Source of the DNA: Paenibacillus mesophilus
GTDB taxonomy: Bacteria; Bacillota; Bacilli; Paenibacillales; NBRC-103111
Length of the DNA: 64,000 bases
Reading direction: 5' to 3'
Assembly: GCF_005938385.1 (NCBI RefSeq)
Contig: NZ_VCRA01000012.1
Location: forward strand, 1 to 64,000
Shown: in pieces, positions 1-7,953 of the stretch
Layout: each line of letters opens with the position of its first letter
Numbering within the stretch: position 1 is the first letter of the stretch
Notes under the pieces: generated by a model
What the model was told of the DNA's origin: nothing
Database searches by the model: none
The model's input: only the letters and a program-made list of their open reading frames with translations
Translations under genes and position numbers: made by a program

Positions 1-52
1 ATCGCCAACCATCTGGCCAAGCTAGCCAGGTAGGGCGATCTTTTCTGTTTCT
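1..52 (+). terminator. Hairpin followed by a T-rich run at the window edge
   Basis: The first 39 bases form an imperfect palindrome: ATCGCC at 1-6 pairs with GGCGAT at 34-39, and inner CTGGC/GCCAG also pair. It is followed by CTTTTCTGTTTCT. This has the form of a rho-independent terminator for a gene left of the window. It could instead be part of a larger structured RNA, because the bases after it are also rich in inverted repeats. Confidence 0.45.
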
Positions 53-126
53 GGTTAGAGACGTCTCAGAGTTATACATTCTTGATCCAGACTAGCTCGA
101 AAAACTAGGCTTTATAAACAGCCTGA

Positions 127-378
127 ACCGTCCGGTTCCCGGACGGTCCTTCGGGTGCAAACCCATACATTTGCGCGTTGGGAGGGAATGGGTACCCGGC
201 TCCAACCGCTGCCCACAGTCGTGTTGTCTTGATTAGACTTGGCGGTAACAACACGACTTCAAAGGCGGCCCGAGTGTGATTTTGCCGAGGTTCATGCCAA
301 ATTCACACCTAGTGTGATTTTGCCGAGGTTCATGCCAAATTCACACCCAAACGTTCCGCTTCAATACCCATTCCCTCT
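127..378. repeat. Nested inverted repeats, possible structured RNA or repeat element
   Basis: No convincing gene lies in 1-980. Within 127-378 several inverted repeats are visible: an 8-bp stem at 127-134/140-147, an 11-bp perfect stem at 217-227/248-258, and an outer 13-bp perfect pair at 182-194/366-378 that encloses the rest. Inside it sit two tandem copies of a ~37-bp hairpin unit (273-310 and 311-347). The nesting suggests a folded RNA or a mobile non-coding element. I do not recognise it as 6S RNA, tmRNA, RNase P RNA or a known riboswitch, and no promoter was identified. Confidence 0.5.
273..347. repeat. Tandem duplication of a 37-38 bp hairpin
   Basis: Two consecutive near-identical units start AGTGTGATTTTGCC and end in AATTCACACC. 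Each folds on itself, GTGTGA with TCACAC and then TTTG with CAAA, with one mismatch and a loop of about 13 nt. There are only two units and no spacers. Confidence 0.8.
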
Positions 379-463
379 CGGAGTTTCTGGGAAATGACTT
401 CTACTTCAAAAGCCCATGCCCCAGACGCTTATTCCTGCGGATAAAAAGCGGAAAAAAGCTCAC

Positions 464-646
464 GGAAATTGGAGTTCCGTTATTTCAAAAACGAAGGGTT
501 GAAATCGCGCTAAACGGAAGTTTGAGTTCCGCTATCGGACAAAATAAACATCGTTTTGTACTAAAACGGGGCAAATAAAGGAACTGAAAGTTCCATTTAC
601 GATGGTTTTCCCCTCTTTCTGAACCAATAGAGGAAATGAGAGTTCC
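464..646. repeat. Four-hairpin repeat element, copy 1
   Basis: Four copies of the 15-nt pattern GGAA-N7-TTCC lie at 464-478, 516-530, 580-594 and 632-646. Start-to-start distances are 52, 64 and 52 nt. Three of the four are followed by TTCCG plus a T-rich or CTAT sequence. A second set with the same order and spacing lies at 9267-9447, so this looks like one composite element of about 185 bp. No coding sequence is supported here. Confidence 0.7.
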
Positions 647-740
647 GTTTCCCCATCCATCGAATCTTTCGCATGAAAGTGATACGCAAGGATATACCTC
701 GCTTTAGTACGGTGAAGAACTTAAACATTCTAATATTCCA

Positions 741-786
741 AGAAAGGCGAAATAAGAGCTGCTGGCAGCTCTTATTTCGCCTTTCT
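741..786. repeat. Perfect 22-bp inverted repeat with 2-nt loop
   Basis: Bases 741-762 are exactly complementary to 765-786, leaving a two-base centre. The arms contain AATAAGAGCTGC and GCAGCTCTTATT. It could extrude as a cruciform or form a very stable RNA hairpin. There is no clear T-run directly after it, so a plain terminator role is uncertain. Confidence 0.75.
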
Positions 787-796
787 ACTTCGTTTT

Positions 797-896
797 CCCG
801 CAAATAGAAGCGGTTTGGAGCTCTTATTCGGGTCACCGGACTGCTCTCAGCGTGGATTCGACGGAATAAGAGCTCCTATCCTCTCTTATTTGCGGG
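797..896. repeat. 100-bp imperfect hairpin carrying the AATAAGAGCT motif
   Basis: The outer arms CCCGCAAATA (797-806) and TATTTGCGGG (887-896) enclose inner arms GGAGCTCTTATTC (817-829) and GAATAAGAGCTCC (864-876). The inner arms share AATAAGAGCT with the neighbouring palindrome at 741-786, so the two belong to one repeat family. It lies just past the 3' end of the HAD gene, which is on the minus strand. Confidence 0.65.
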
Positions 897-980
897 GCGA
901 TCGCGATTTTTGCTTAAATAGCGTATGTAAAACACTCTTATACAGCGGAAGAGCGGCGCTCGCGTATCCTTGCCGGACTT

Positions 981-3464
981 CTAGGCGAACGGCTCATACA
1001 GCCGCGGGACAATGTCCGGCCTGAGCCGCTTGTAGCCGTCGGCAATCGCCTGTTTATACTCCTCCATGTCGTTCAGCGTGCCGATCAAATAGACGTGACC
1101 GTCGGCATCGCCGGACACAATCGCTTTTTCCAGCGCCGGAAGCGAAGACGGGTCCGGACCAATGATCCGGCTGATGCGGATGCCGTGCAGCAGCGCCTCG
1201 CCGAGCAGCTTGTCCGCAAAGTCGCCTTTGCCGTACAACAGCACGGACGAGACGCCTTCCCGCGTCAGACGGTGCATGACGTTGAAGGCCAACACGGCGC
1301 TGCCGAACGAGTCCCGCTGTCGCAGAAACGATTTATACAACCGGTACGGTTCACTTCGCGTAACGAGCCCCTGCGGCCAAAACACGTCGGCCTTCTTCGG
1401 CCCGAATGCGGCCAAATCGAGCAGGTAATCGCCGCCGAGCGGCTGCCACTGGATCGGCAGCGGCTCGCACAGCCGGATGATTTGCACGCCGCCGAAGTTG
1501 TCCTGATGGACCAGGTCGCCGAGCGCCGACGCTTCTTCCGGCGTCGGCATATCGAGCACCCGGTGCATGATGCTGCACCACTGGCGAGCCTCGGCCCGCG
1601 CATGGAGCCGCGGCTTTGTCGTCTGCAAATGCGCGTAACAGCTTTGGAAGGCGAATACGCCTTCTTGGCACGCCTGCTTATAGCGGAACTGTTCGGCGGG
1701 AAGCGCTAGTTCCGCCAACACCGGCGCAATCCTCCCGTTCTCCTCCCTCTTGTATCGGACCGTCGAGCCGAACTCTCCCATCATCAGCTCCTCGATCAGT
1801 CCCGGGCTGCGCGCGAACCTTCTCGCGATATCGCCGTTGTCTCCGCCGCTTCCGATCCAGCAGCGCAAATCGGTGCCTTGCAGCACTCGTTCCGCCGCGC
1901 GTTCGGTTCCGACCGCGAGCAGATGGATCGAGGCGTGCGAAGCGCCTTCTCCCCTATAAGCCGCATCGATCGCGGCCTGAATCGTGCCGTTGAAGCCGAT
2001 GTCGACCGTAAGCAGCTTGTCGGGACATCCGCACTGCTGCCGGATGTATTCGAGCAGCAGCTTCCTCTGCCGGGTTACCGTCTCGCGGCCACGAAGCAGA
2101 GCGGGCTCTTGCAGCATGAATTGCTTGAACGCTTCATACAGCGATTGTCCGGAGGGCAGTTGCTCTACTGAGCGCCTCTCCAACTGCTGCTGCGCCGGCG
2201 CTTCCGGCTCATGATGCATGTTTTGCTCCGACCGAGGCATCGCTTGTGTGCGCGCTTCCGATACGGGTACACGCATATGCCGTTCCCATTCCGCCGGCAT
2301 CATGTCCGATCCGACGCCGAGCATCTCCGCCACTTCCCCGAGCGTAATAGGCCCCAAGCCCGCTACTTGCTCCAGCTCCCGCTCGCCGAAATCGCTCATC
2401 GAGGCAAGCAGCGTCGCTTGTCTCGATACGTAAAGCGGCTTGACGGACACGGCCATTCCGCGCATACGGGCGGCGTTCGCAAGTGCCGGTCCGAGCAGAT
2501 GGGCTTCCCGCATGAGCGGATGAATTTCGGTACGCCCCTCGGCGGCGCACCGGTCCAGCACCCAATCGCAGAAGCCTTGCACGAACGGACCGAGCATGCC
2601 CGCCCCGAAACGATAAAAGAAAGGCTCGCGTTCCCCCGCCTCGGACAAAAGCGTCGCTCCGGCCAGCTTGCGGACCGAAGTCAGTTCGGGCAGCAGAGCT
2701 CCGTGCCGGACCGTCTCCCAATGAAAGGGGCTGTCGATCGTATCCGGAACTACCGCGTAATGGATCGCTTCGATGCCTCTTTTGGCCGCGCCGAGCACGT
2801 CCGCCGTTTCATTGTCCCCGATGTGTACGATCCGGTCGGCGGGAATATCCGGGAGGCGGGCAAGCAGCACGTCGAACAGCTCGCCCGAGCGCTTTCCGCA
2901 GCCTGCGTCGGAGGAAACGAGAACGGCGTCGAGCAGTCCGGCATCCAGCCCGTTGGCCGTCAAAATCGAGACGAGCAGGGAAGGGGACAAATACATGTCG
3001 CTCAGCAGGGCGACCCGGATGTCCCGCATGCCGCAATACCGGATCAGCGAGGCGATGTTCGGATTCACATAGCATGCTTCCCGCTCGGCCTCAAGCTCAA
3101 GCTCCAGCAGCACGTGCCGGTCTCCCAGCGCGGGCGGGAACTGCATGTAAATTTGCTCGAGCGTCACTTCCCCGCAGCCGGATTGCCGTATCTCCCGCTC
3201 CCGTGCCAGCCGTTCCGCGGCGATTCGCATCGTGCGGTACTCCGCAGGCGTCGTCGGCCTTCGCAGCGCCCCGCGCTCCGCCGCCTTCGCCGCCGCCATC
3301 TCGAACACGTCGGCCGGCCGCGCGCAGCAGCGGAACAGCAGCGTATCGAATACGTCCAGGCTGATCAGGCCGACGGAATCGATCCGGCGCTCCAATCGGC
3401 GCAAATAGGTATCTCGCTTCCATAACAGGTGATCGGGAGTATCCCGAAGTCCGGTCGTTGGCAT
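981..3464 (-). CDS. Large HAD-superfamily protein (COG5610-like N-domain)
   Basis: The product has 827 residues. The first ~230 carry HAD-fold signatures in order: DVFDT near residue 37 (D37 is the likely nucleophile), a SDMY segment, a GKRSGELF lysine segment and HIGDNETAD. Position +2 after the first Asp is Phe, not Asp, so ordinary phosphatase activity is uncertain. This arrangement resembles COG5610 predicted hydrolases, which often sit near surface-glycan genes. The remaining ~570 residues match nothing I recognise. The start at 3464 is preceded by AAAGGGAG at suitable spacing. It is a single-gene unit, divergent from recQ. Family membership is fairly sure; the substrate is unknown. Confidence 0.75.
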   Translation of the reverse strand: MPTTGLRDTPDHLLWKRDTYLRRLERRIDSVGLISLDVFDTLLFRCCARPADVFEMAAAKAAERGALRRPTTPAEYRTMRIAAERLAREREIRQSGCGEVTLEQIYMQFPPALGDRHVLLELELEAEREACYVNPNIASLIRYCGMRDIRVALLSDMYLSPSLLVSILTANGLDAGLLDAVLVSSDAGCGKRSGELFDVLLARLPDIPADRIVHIGDNETADVLGAAKRGIEAIHYAVVPDTIDSPFHWETVRHGALLPELTSVRKLAGATLLSEAGEREPFFYRFGAGMLGPFVQGFCDWVLDRCAAEGRTEIHPLMREAHLLGPALANAARMRGMAVSVKPLYVSRQATLLASMSDFGERELEQVAGLGPITLGEVAEMLGVGSDMMPAEWERHMRVPVSEARTQAMPRSEQNMHHEPEAPAQQQLERRSVEQLPSGQSLYEAFKQFMLQEPALLRGRETVTRQRKLLLEYIRQQCGCPDKLLTVDIGFNGTIQAAIDAAYRGEGASHASIHLLAVGTERAAERVLQGTDLRCWIGSGGDNGDIARRFARSPGLIEELMMGEFGSTVRYKREENGRIAPVLAELALPAEQFRYKQACQEGVFAFQSCYAHLQTTKPRLHARAEARQWCSIMHRVLDMPTPEEASALGDLVHQDNFGGVQIIRLCEPLPIQWQPLGGDYLLDLAAFGPKKADVFWPQGLVTRSEPYRLYKSFLRQRDSFGSAVLAFNVMHRLTREGVSSVLLYGKGDFADKLLGEALLHGIRISRIIGPDPSSLPALEKAIVSGDADGHVYLIGTLNDMEEYKQAIADGYKRLRPDIVPRLYEPFA

Positions 3465-3547
3465 CCATCATGCTCCCTTTGCGATTATTTCGCTTTCCGT
3501 TTCTTTAAGGATAGACTTGCGGGACGGGCGGAAGCAAGACGAAAGTT

Positions 3548-3563
3548 ATTCCGTTAACGGAAT
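3548..3563. repeat. Perfect 16-bp palindrome ATTCCGTTAACGGAAT
   Basis: It lies in the divergent region between the HAD gene and recQ. The half ATTCCGTTAA is also the inner arm of the ~101-bp hairpin elements at 11402 and 46466, so it may be a minimal relative of that family or an operator. No regulator is implied by the sequence itself. Confidence 0.5.
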
Positions 3564-3672
3564 CGCGCCGCTTGCGGCGAAATTGCGAATAAAGCAAAGA
3601 ATAACCGCCGCAAATGGCGTTTGTCCCTCGTTATGCCCGAATAAGCCCGGCATGCCGCCGGCTTTGGCAGTG

Positions 3673-3700
3673 TTTACGCGCACCGTTGCTGTGGTATAGT
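3673..3700 (+). promoter_or_regulatory. Putative sigma-A promoter of recQ
   Basis: TTTACG (3673-3678) and TATAGT (3695-3700) are separated by 16 bp. The GTG start of recQ is about 40 bp downstream of the -10, after a GGAGGG ribosome site. Confidence 0.5.
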
Positions 3701-3739
3701 GGAATTTGGGAATCCAACAAGAAAGTGGAGGGAACTGAA

Positions 3740-5533
3740 GTGCCCGCGCAGCAGAAAGCGAAATCGATTCTGAAGACGGTATTCGGCTATGACAGTTTCA
3801 GGAAAGGGCAGGAGGAGCTGATTTCCGGCATTATGGACGGCCGGGATGCGCTCGGCGTCATGCCCACCGGGGCGGGCAAGTCGATATGCTATCAAGTGCC
3901 GGCGGCCGCGATGGACGGCATTACGCTCGTCGTCTCGCCGCTCATCTCGCTCATGAAAGATCAGGTCGATGCGCTTAATCAGGCAGGCATTCCGACGACA
4001 TTTATAAACAGTACGCTGACGGCGCAGCAATTGAACGCGCGCTTCAGAGATATTGCGGACGGCAAATTCAAGCTGGTGTACGTAGCTCCCGAGCGGCTGG
4101 AATCGGAGCGGTTCACCCGGTTTCTCGGCGAGCTGCATATTCCGTTCGTAGCCGTGGACGAAGCGCATTGCGTATCCCAATGGGGCCACGATTTCCGGCC
4201 GAGCTACATGTCGATCAGCCGGGTGCTGAATCTGATCCGCCCGCGGCCGGTTATCGCCGCTTTTACCGCCACGGCTACGGACAAGGTGAAGGAGGACATC
4301 GTCCGGCATCTTCGTCTGGACGACCCCGTCCGGGTTACGACAGGCTACGCGCGGGACAATTTAAGCTTCTCCGTCGTGAAAGGAGCCGACAAGAAAGCTT
4401 ATTTGGCGGAATACGTCCGCAGCCGGCCGGGCGAATGCGGCATCGTCTACGCCTCCACCCGCAGGGAAGTGGAGGAATGCTGCAATTATTTGGTTAGGCT
4501 TGGCATCCGGGCCGGACGCTATCACGCCGGCTTGGCCGAAGAGGAACGGGCGCGCAATCAGGAGCTTTTCCTCTATGACGAATTGAAGGTGATGGTCGCG
4601 ACGAATGCGTTCGGCATGGGGATCGACAAATCGAACGTCCGCTACGTCATCCATTACAATGTAACGAAAAACGTCGAGTCGTATTATCAGGAAGCGGGTC
4701 GGGCCGGGCGAGACGGCCAGCCGGGCGAATGCATCCTGCTGTATGCGCCCCAGGATGTCATGACGCAGAAGTTTCTGATCGAGCAGGGCGAAGGCGACGA
4801 GGAACGGAAGACGATCGAATACGGCAATTTGCACGGGATGGTCGAATATTGCCATACGACCGAGTGTTTGCAGCGGTACATCGTCCGTTATTTCGGCGAC
4901 CCGGAAGGGCAGGCTTGCGGCCGATGCAGCAGCTGTACCGACGACCGCGAAGTAGCCGACGTGACGCTGGACGCGCAGAAGGTGTTCTCGTGCGTGGCCC
5001 GGATGAAGCAGCGGTTCGGCATTACCATCACGGCCAAAGTGCTTCGCGGGGCGAATGACGCCAAAGTGCGCCAGTTCGGATTCGATAAGCTGCCCACGTA
5101 CGGCGCGATGAGCGCGCGCAAGGAGAAAGATATCGTGAACCTGATCAACGTGCTCGTAGCGGACGGATATATGAAGCTGACCGACAGCCAGTACCCGGTG
5201 CTGACGCTGACGGCGGAGGCGAAGACCGTGCTCGAAGGCAAGGAGCAAGTGTTCCAGCGGGTCGCTCCAGCAGCCCGAAGCGCTTCCCGGACCGTCGACG
5301 CCGGCGATGAATCGCTGTTCGAGAAGCTTCGCCTGCTGCGCAAAACGTTCGCCGAACGGGAACGGGTGCCGCCGTTTACGATATTCCATGACGCTACGCT
5401 GCGGGAAATGTGCGTAGCCATGCCGCGTACGGAGAGCGACATGCTGTCGGTCAAAGGAATCGGCAAGCATAAGTTCGACAAGTACGGGCGCGCCTTTCTG
5501 GATTGCATCGGGGAGCACGTATCGTCCGGATGA
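3740..5533 (+). CDS. recQ: ATP-dependent DNA helicase RecQ
   Basis: This is a 3'-5' DNA helicase of recombination and repair, 597 residues from the chosen GTG start. Helicase motifs appear in order: MPTGAGKS (Walker A, residues 41-48), VDEAHCVSQWGHD (DEAH box and aromatic loop), FTATAT, NAFGMGIDKSNVR and YYQEAGRAGRDG (motif VI). A RecQ zinc-binding cysteine cluster (CGRCSSC), a winged-helix region and a C-terminal HRDC domain follow. The open frame extends upstream to 3614, but GTG 3740 has GGAGGG at ideal distance and lies just after a promoter, so I prefer it. The 42-residue upstream extension is not RecQ-like. Confidence 0.95.
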   Translation: MPAQQKAKSILKTVFGYDSFRKGQEELISGIMDGRDALGVMPTGAGKSICYQVPAAAMDGITLVVSPLISLMKDQVDALNQAGIPTTFINSTLTAQQLNARFRDIADGKFKLVYVAPERLESERFTRFLGELHIPFVAVDEAHCVSQWGHDFRPSYMSISRVLNLIRPRPVIAAFTATATDKVKEDIVRHLRLDDPVRVTTGYARDNLSFSVVKGADKKAYLAEYVRSRPGECGIVYASTRREVEECCNYLVRLGIRAGRYHAGLAEEERARNQELFLYDELKVMVATNAFGMGIDKSNVRYVIHYNVTKNVESYYQEAGRAGRDGQPGECILLYAPQDVMTQKFLIEQGEGDEERKTIEYGNLHGMVEYCHTTECLQRYIVRYFGDPEGQACGRCSSCTDDREVADVTLDAQKVFSCVARMKQRFGITITAKVLRGANDAKVRQFGFDKLPTYGAMSARKEKDIVNLINVLVADGYMKLTDSQYPVLTLTAEAKTVLEGKEQVFQRVAPAARSASRTVDAGDESLFEKLRLLRKTFAERERVPPFTIFHDATLREMCVAMPRTESDMLSVKGIGKHKFDKYGRAFLDCIGEHVSSG

Positions 5534-5672
5534 AGCCGCTGAGGGCGGGGGCCATGCGCTCTCGCGGCGTGCCTTTCGGCATGCATGAGGAGAGCAACCG
5601 GTTACTTGCGGCGAATATCGCAACGACTACGAATTCGTTCGTTTGCTGTCGCGGGCTTTGTAAGAGTCAATA

Positions 5673-5812
5673 AGAAACTGTCGATTAACTGGTGAGTTAA
5701 GGAGTGGAAAGTGAAAAGGATACCTTCTAAACAAGCTGTCTGAGCAAAAGAAGGTATCTTTTCACTTGGAACGGCCTGTTCTCACTTCACTAGCAGTTAA
5801 TCGACAGTCTCT
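5673..5812. repeat. 140-bp MITE-like inverted-repeat element
   Basis: Terminal inverted repeats of about 18 bp (AGAAACTGTCGATTAACT and its near-complement ending GACAGTCTCT) bound the element. Towards the centre a second long stem pairs GTGAAAAGGATACCTTCT with AGAAGGTATCTTTTCAC, with one bulged base. It encodes nothing and occupies most of the recQ to 5851 gap (5534-5850). Only one copy is in the window, so transposition is inferred from form alone. Confidence 0.6.
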
Positions 5813-5850
5813 ATAATCCAATCAGGAAGCAAAGGATGGGTGGTTAACCT

Positions 5851-6741
5851 ATGGCGAACGACCAACAGACGGCAATCGAGAAAAAACGGTTCCCCTACCG
5901 TGTCGGGGACACGGACATCATACTGGGTGCCGACAAAGAGAAGCACGGCCTGGCTTCGCTCCGGAGACCGGAGGCCGGCTTCGATCTTGTCCGCGAGCCT
6001 TATTTCGCTTTGAACTTGTACCGGATCATGTTCGATCGGCGTCTTCAAGGTATCGCCCGCTACGAGCCGATCGTCATCAAATCCCAATCCGAGAGGGGCC
6101 TTGTCCTGGAATGGGAACCTACGGACGTTAATCCTTGCCGGATGGAAGCGGCTTACGAGATTGTCGACGAGTCGACGATCGACTTGACCGTTTCGATCGA
6201 AGCGTTCAAACCGATGTCCAAATACGAAATTACGGTATCGTCCTATTTCGATTTCGCCATGGAGCCCTATGCCATTATCCCGAAATGGCCCGCGAAAACG
6301 GATTCCGCCGATATGCTGCTGCACAAGGTGGAGGACCATCCGTTGATCAAAGGACATTACGTCTACTTGCCGCGCGATAACGAGGCGGGTCATACCCGGC
6401 TGGACGGACGATGGCTGAACGAGAAGACGGGGCTGCCGATCGCCCCTTTCGTAACCGGACCTTTCTACGGAAGAGCCGTTGCGGTAATGGGCACAGGCGA
6501 TCTGCACGTCGTTCAGATGGCCGATCCGGCGGAATGCGGCGCGGTGGGCGTTACATATTCCAGCTTGGAGGAGAACGACAGCATCCGGAAGCATAACGCG
6601 CTCTATTTTACGCTGTTCGGCGGCGATCTTGCGCCAGGCGACCGGCGCACGGCCCGCATGCGGCAAGTTACAGTCGCGGGGGAAGCGGCGTTGGAACAGA
6701 CGCTTGACCTCTACGAGAAGTTCATGGGGCAAGGGCGGTAA
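5851..6741 (+). CDS. Conserved hypothetical protein next to sugar-metabolism genes
   Basis: The product has 296 residues, with no signal peptide or membrane segment and a composition typical of a soluble, beta-rich protein. I do not recognise a domain. It is followed after ~200 bp by a Gfo/Idh/MocA dehydrogenase and a TIM-barrel isomerase, so a role in handling an unusual sugar or polyol is plausible but inferred. A strong terminator at 6862 separates it from the dehydrogenase, so it is probably its own transcript. The ribosome site before ATG 5851 is weak (GGATGGGTGG). Confidence 0.65.
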   Translation: MANDQQTAIEKKRFPYRVGDTDIILGADKEKHGLASLRRPEAGFDLVREPYFALNLYRIMFDRRLQGIARYEPIVIKSQSERGLVLEWEPTDVNPCRMEAAYEIVDESTIDLTVSIEAFKPMSKYEITVSSYFDFAMEPYAIIPKWPAKTDSADMLLHKVEDHPLIKGHYVYLPRDNEAGHTRLDGRWLNEKTGLPIAPFVTGPFYGRAVAVMGTGDLHVVQMADPAECGAVGVTYSSLEENDSIRKHNALYFTLFGGDLAPGDRRTARMRQVTVAGEAALEQTLDLYEKFMGQGR

Positions 6742-6861
6742 TCTTGCGCGAATATTGGACGTACTCCCGGACCGCTCTTATGGACGAGTTAAAGACATCT
6801 CGCCTTATTGATGGAGCGAAAGCGGTTGATTTATAATAATTTCATAAACGTTTAGTACGCA

Positions 6862-6894
6862 AGGTCTCCCACTCGCCTGTCGGGAGACCTTTTT
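6862..6894 (+). terminator. Rho-independent terminator after the 5851-6741 gene
   Basis: AGGTCTCCC (6862-6870) pairs with GGGAGACCT (6882-6890) and runs into TTTTTC. Confidence 0.85.
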
Positions 6895-6943
6895 CTGCCG
6901 GAACGAAGGACGGGCGACATTGCGGGCAAACGGAGGGAAATAA

Positions 6944-7918
6944 GTGGCATACAAAGTGGCTATTGTAGGGGCCGGCGGCATCGCCGTCTCCCATTTGGAA
7001 GCGCTTCGTCAGACGGACGGCTTGAAAGCGATTGCTCTTGCCGATATTTCAAGGGAGCGGGCTGATTCGGTGGCGGCCGAATACGGCATCGCGGCCTATA
7101 CCGATTACCGGGAAATGATCGAACGGGAGAAGCCGGACATCGCCGTCGTGACGCTGCCGCATTTTTTGCATAAGGAAGCCGCGATTTTCGCCGCGGCCCA
7201 TGGCTGCCACGTGATGCTGGAGAAGCCGATGGCGCTGAACGCAGCCGAATGCGACGAGATCATCGAAGCGGTCCGCCGCGCCGGTGTCAGGATGATGGTC
7301 GGCCATACGCAGCATTATATCGCGCATAACCGGGCGGCCAAGGCGATTATGGAGGAAGGTCGTTTGGGTCAGCTGGTCATGATCAACGATGCGCGGCACG
7401 TACCGTATTACCGCGACACCCGCCCCGCCTGGTTTTTCGAGAAGGCGAAAGCGGGCGGGGGCATCTTCATGAATCTCGGCTCGCACTCGGTCGACAAAAT
7501 CCAGTGGCTGACGGGCAGCCGGATTGCGCAGGTGAAAGCGTCGGTCAGCCATTACGGGACCAAAGGAGACATTGAGGGCAGCGGCATCGCCTGGCTGCGT
7601 ACGGAGAGCGGCATCCCCGCGACGATCACCCAATCCGGGTACACCGTCGTCCCGCGCAACGAAACGGAGCTTATCTTTACCGGCGGGATGCTGAAGCTGG
7701 CCACCGGACAAGGCTTGTGGATCAGCGAGGAGGGCAAGTACGTCGAAGTGCCCGTGACGAAGGAGGCGCCGCCGTTCGTGCTGCAGTTCCGCGATCTCGT
7801 CCGCTATATCGAGGAAGGCGTCGAGCCAAGCTCCTCGATGGAATATTCGCGCAGCGTCGTAGCCGTAGTGGAATCGATGTACCGTTCAAGCGAGACGGGG
7901 ACGGAGCAGCGTTTATAG
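6944..7918 (+). CDS. Gfo/Idh/MocA-family oxidoreductase
   Basis: This is an NAD(P)-dependent sugar or inositol dehydrogenase of 324 residues. The N-terminal Rossmann fold shows AIVGAGGIA near residues 6-14, and MLEKPMALN (EKP motif, ~95) marks the dinucleotide/substrate junction. The C-terminal half is the usual GFO_IDH_MocA_C alpha/beta domain. The start is GTG 6944 with CGGAGGGA eight bases upstream. The next gene, a sugar-phosphate isomerase/epimerase-like protein, begins 35 bp after its stop, so the two are likely co-transcribed, a common pairing in catabolism of inositol-like or keto-sugars. The exact substrate cannot be read from sequence. Confidence 0.88.
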   Translation: MAYKVAIVGAGGIAVSHLEALRQTDGLKAIALADISRERADSVAAEYGIAAYTDYREMIEREKPDIAVVTLPHFLHKEAAIFAAAHGCHVMLEKPMALNAAECDEIIEAVRRAGVRMMVGHTQHYIAHNRAAKAIMEEGRLGQLVMINDARHVPYYRDTRPAWFFEKAKAGGGIFMNLGSHSVDKIQWLTGSRIAQVKASVSHYGTKGDIEGSGIAWLRTESGIPATITQSGYTVVPRNETELIFTGGMLKLATGQGLWISEEGKYVEVPVTKEAPPFVLQFRDLVRYIEEGVEPSSSMEYSRSVVAVVESMYRSSETGTEQRL

Positions 7919-7953
7919 GAGCGGGAGCCGACGAAGGAGAGGAGGAACGAACG

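Noticed and set aside
1..310. 6S RNA, tmRNA or RNase P RNA
   Set aside because: Strong stems are present but none of the conserved sequences I know for these RNAs could be matched.
273..347. CRISPR-like direct repeats
   Set aside because: Only two adjacent units without spacers and no cas genes.
2211..3425. Long open frame (404 codons) antisense to the HAD gene
   Set aside because: Composition is dominated by Arg, Pro and His as expected for an antisense frame of a GC-rich gene; no ribosome site or domain, and the HAD gene has clear motifs.
4361..5623. 420-codon frame antisense to recQ
   Set aside because: Fully overlaps a certain gene; no recognisable protein features.
5797..6732. 311-codon frame antisense to the 5851-6741 gene
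   Set aside because: The plus-strand frame has better composition and operon context; the antisense frame starts without a ribosome site.
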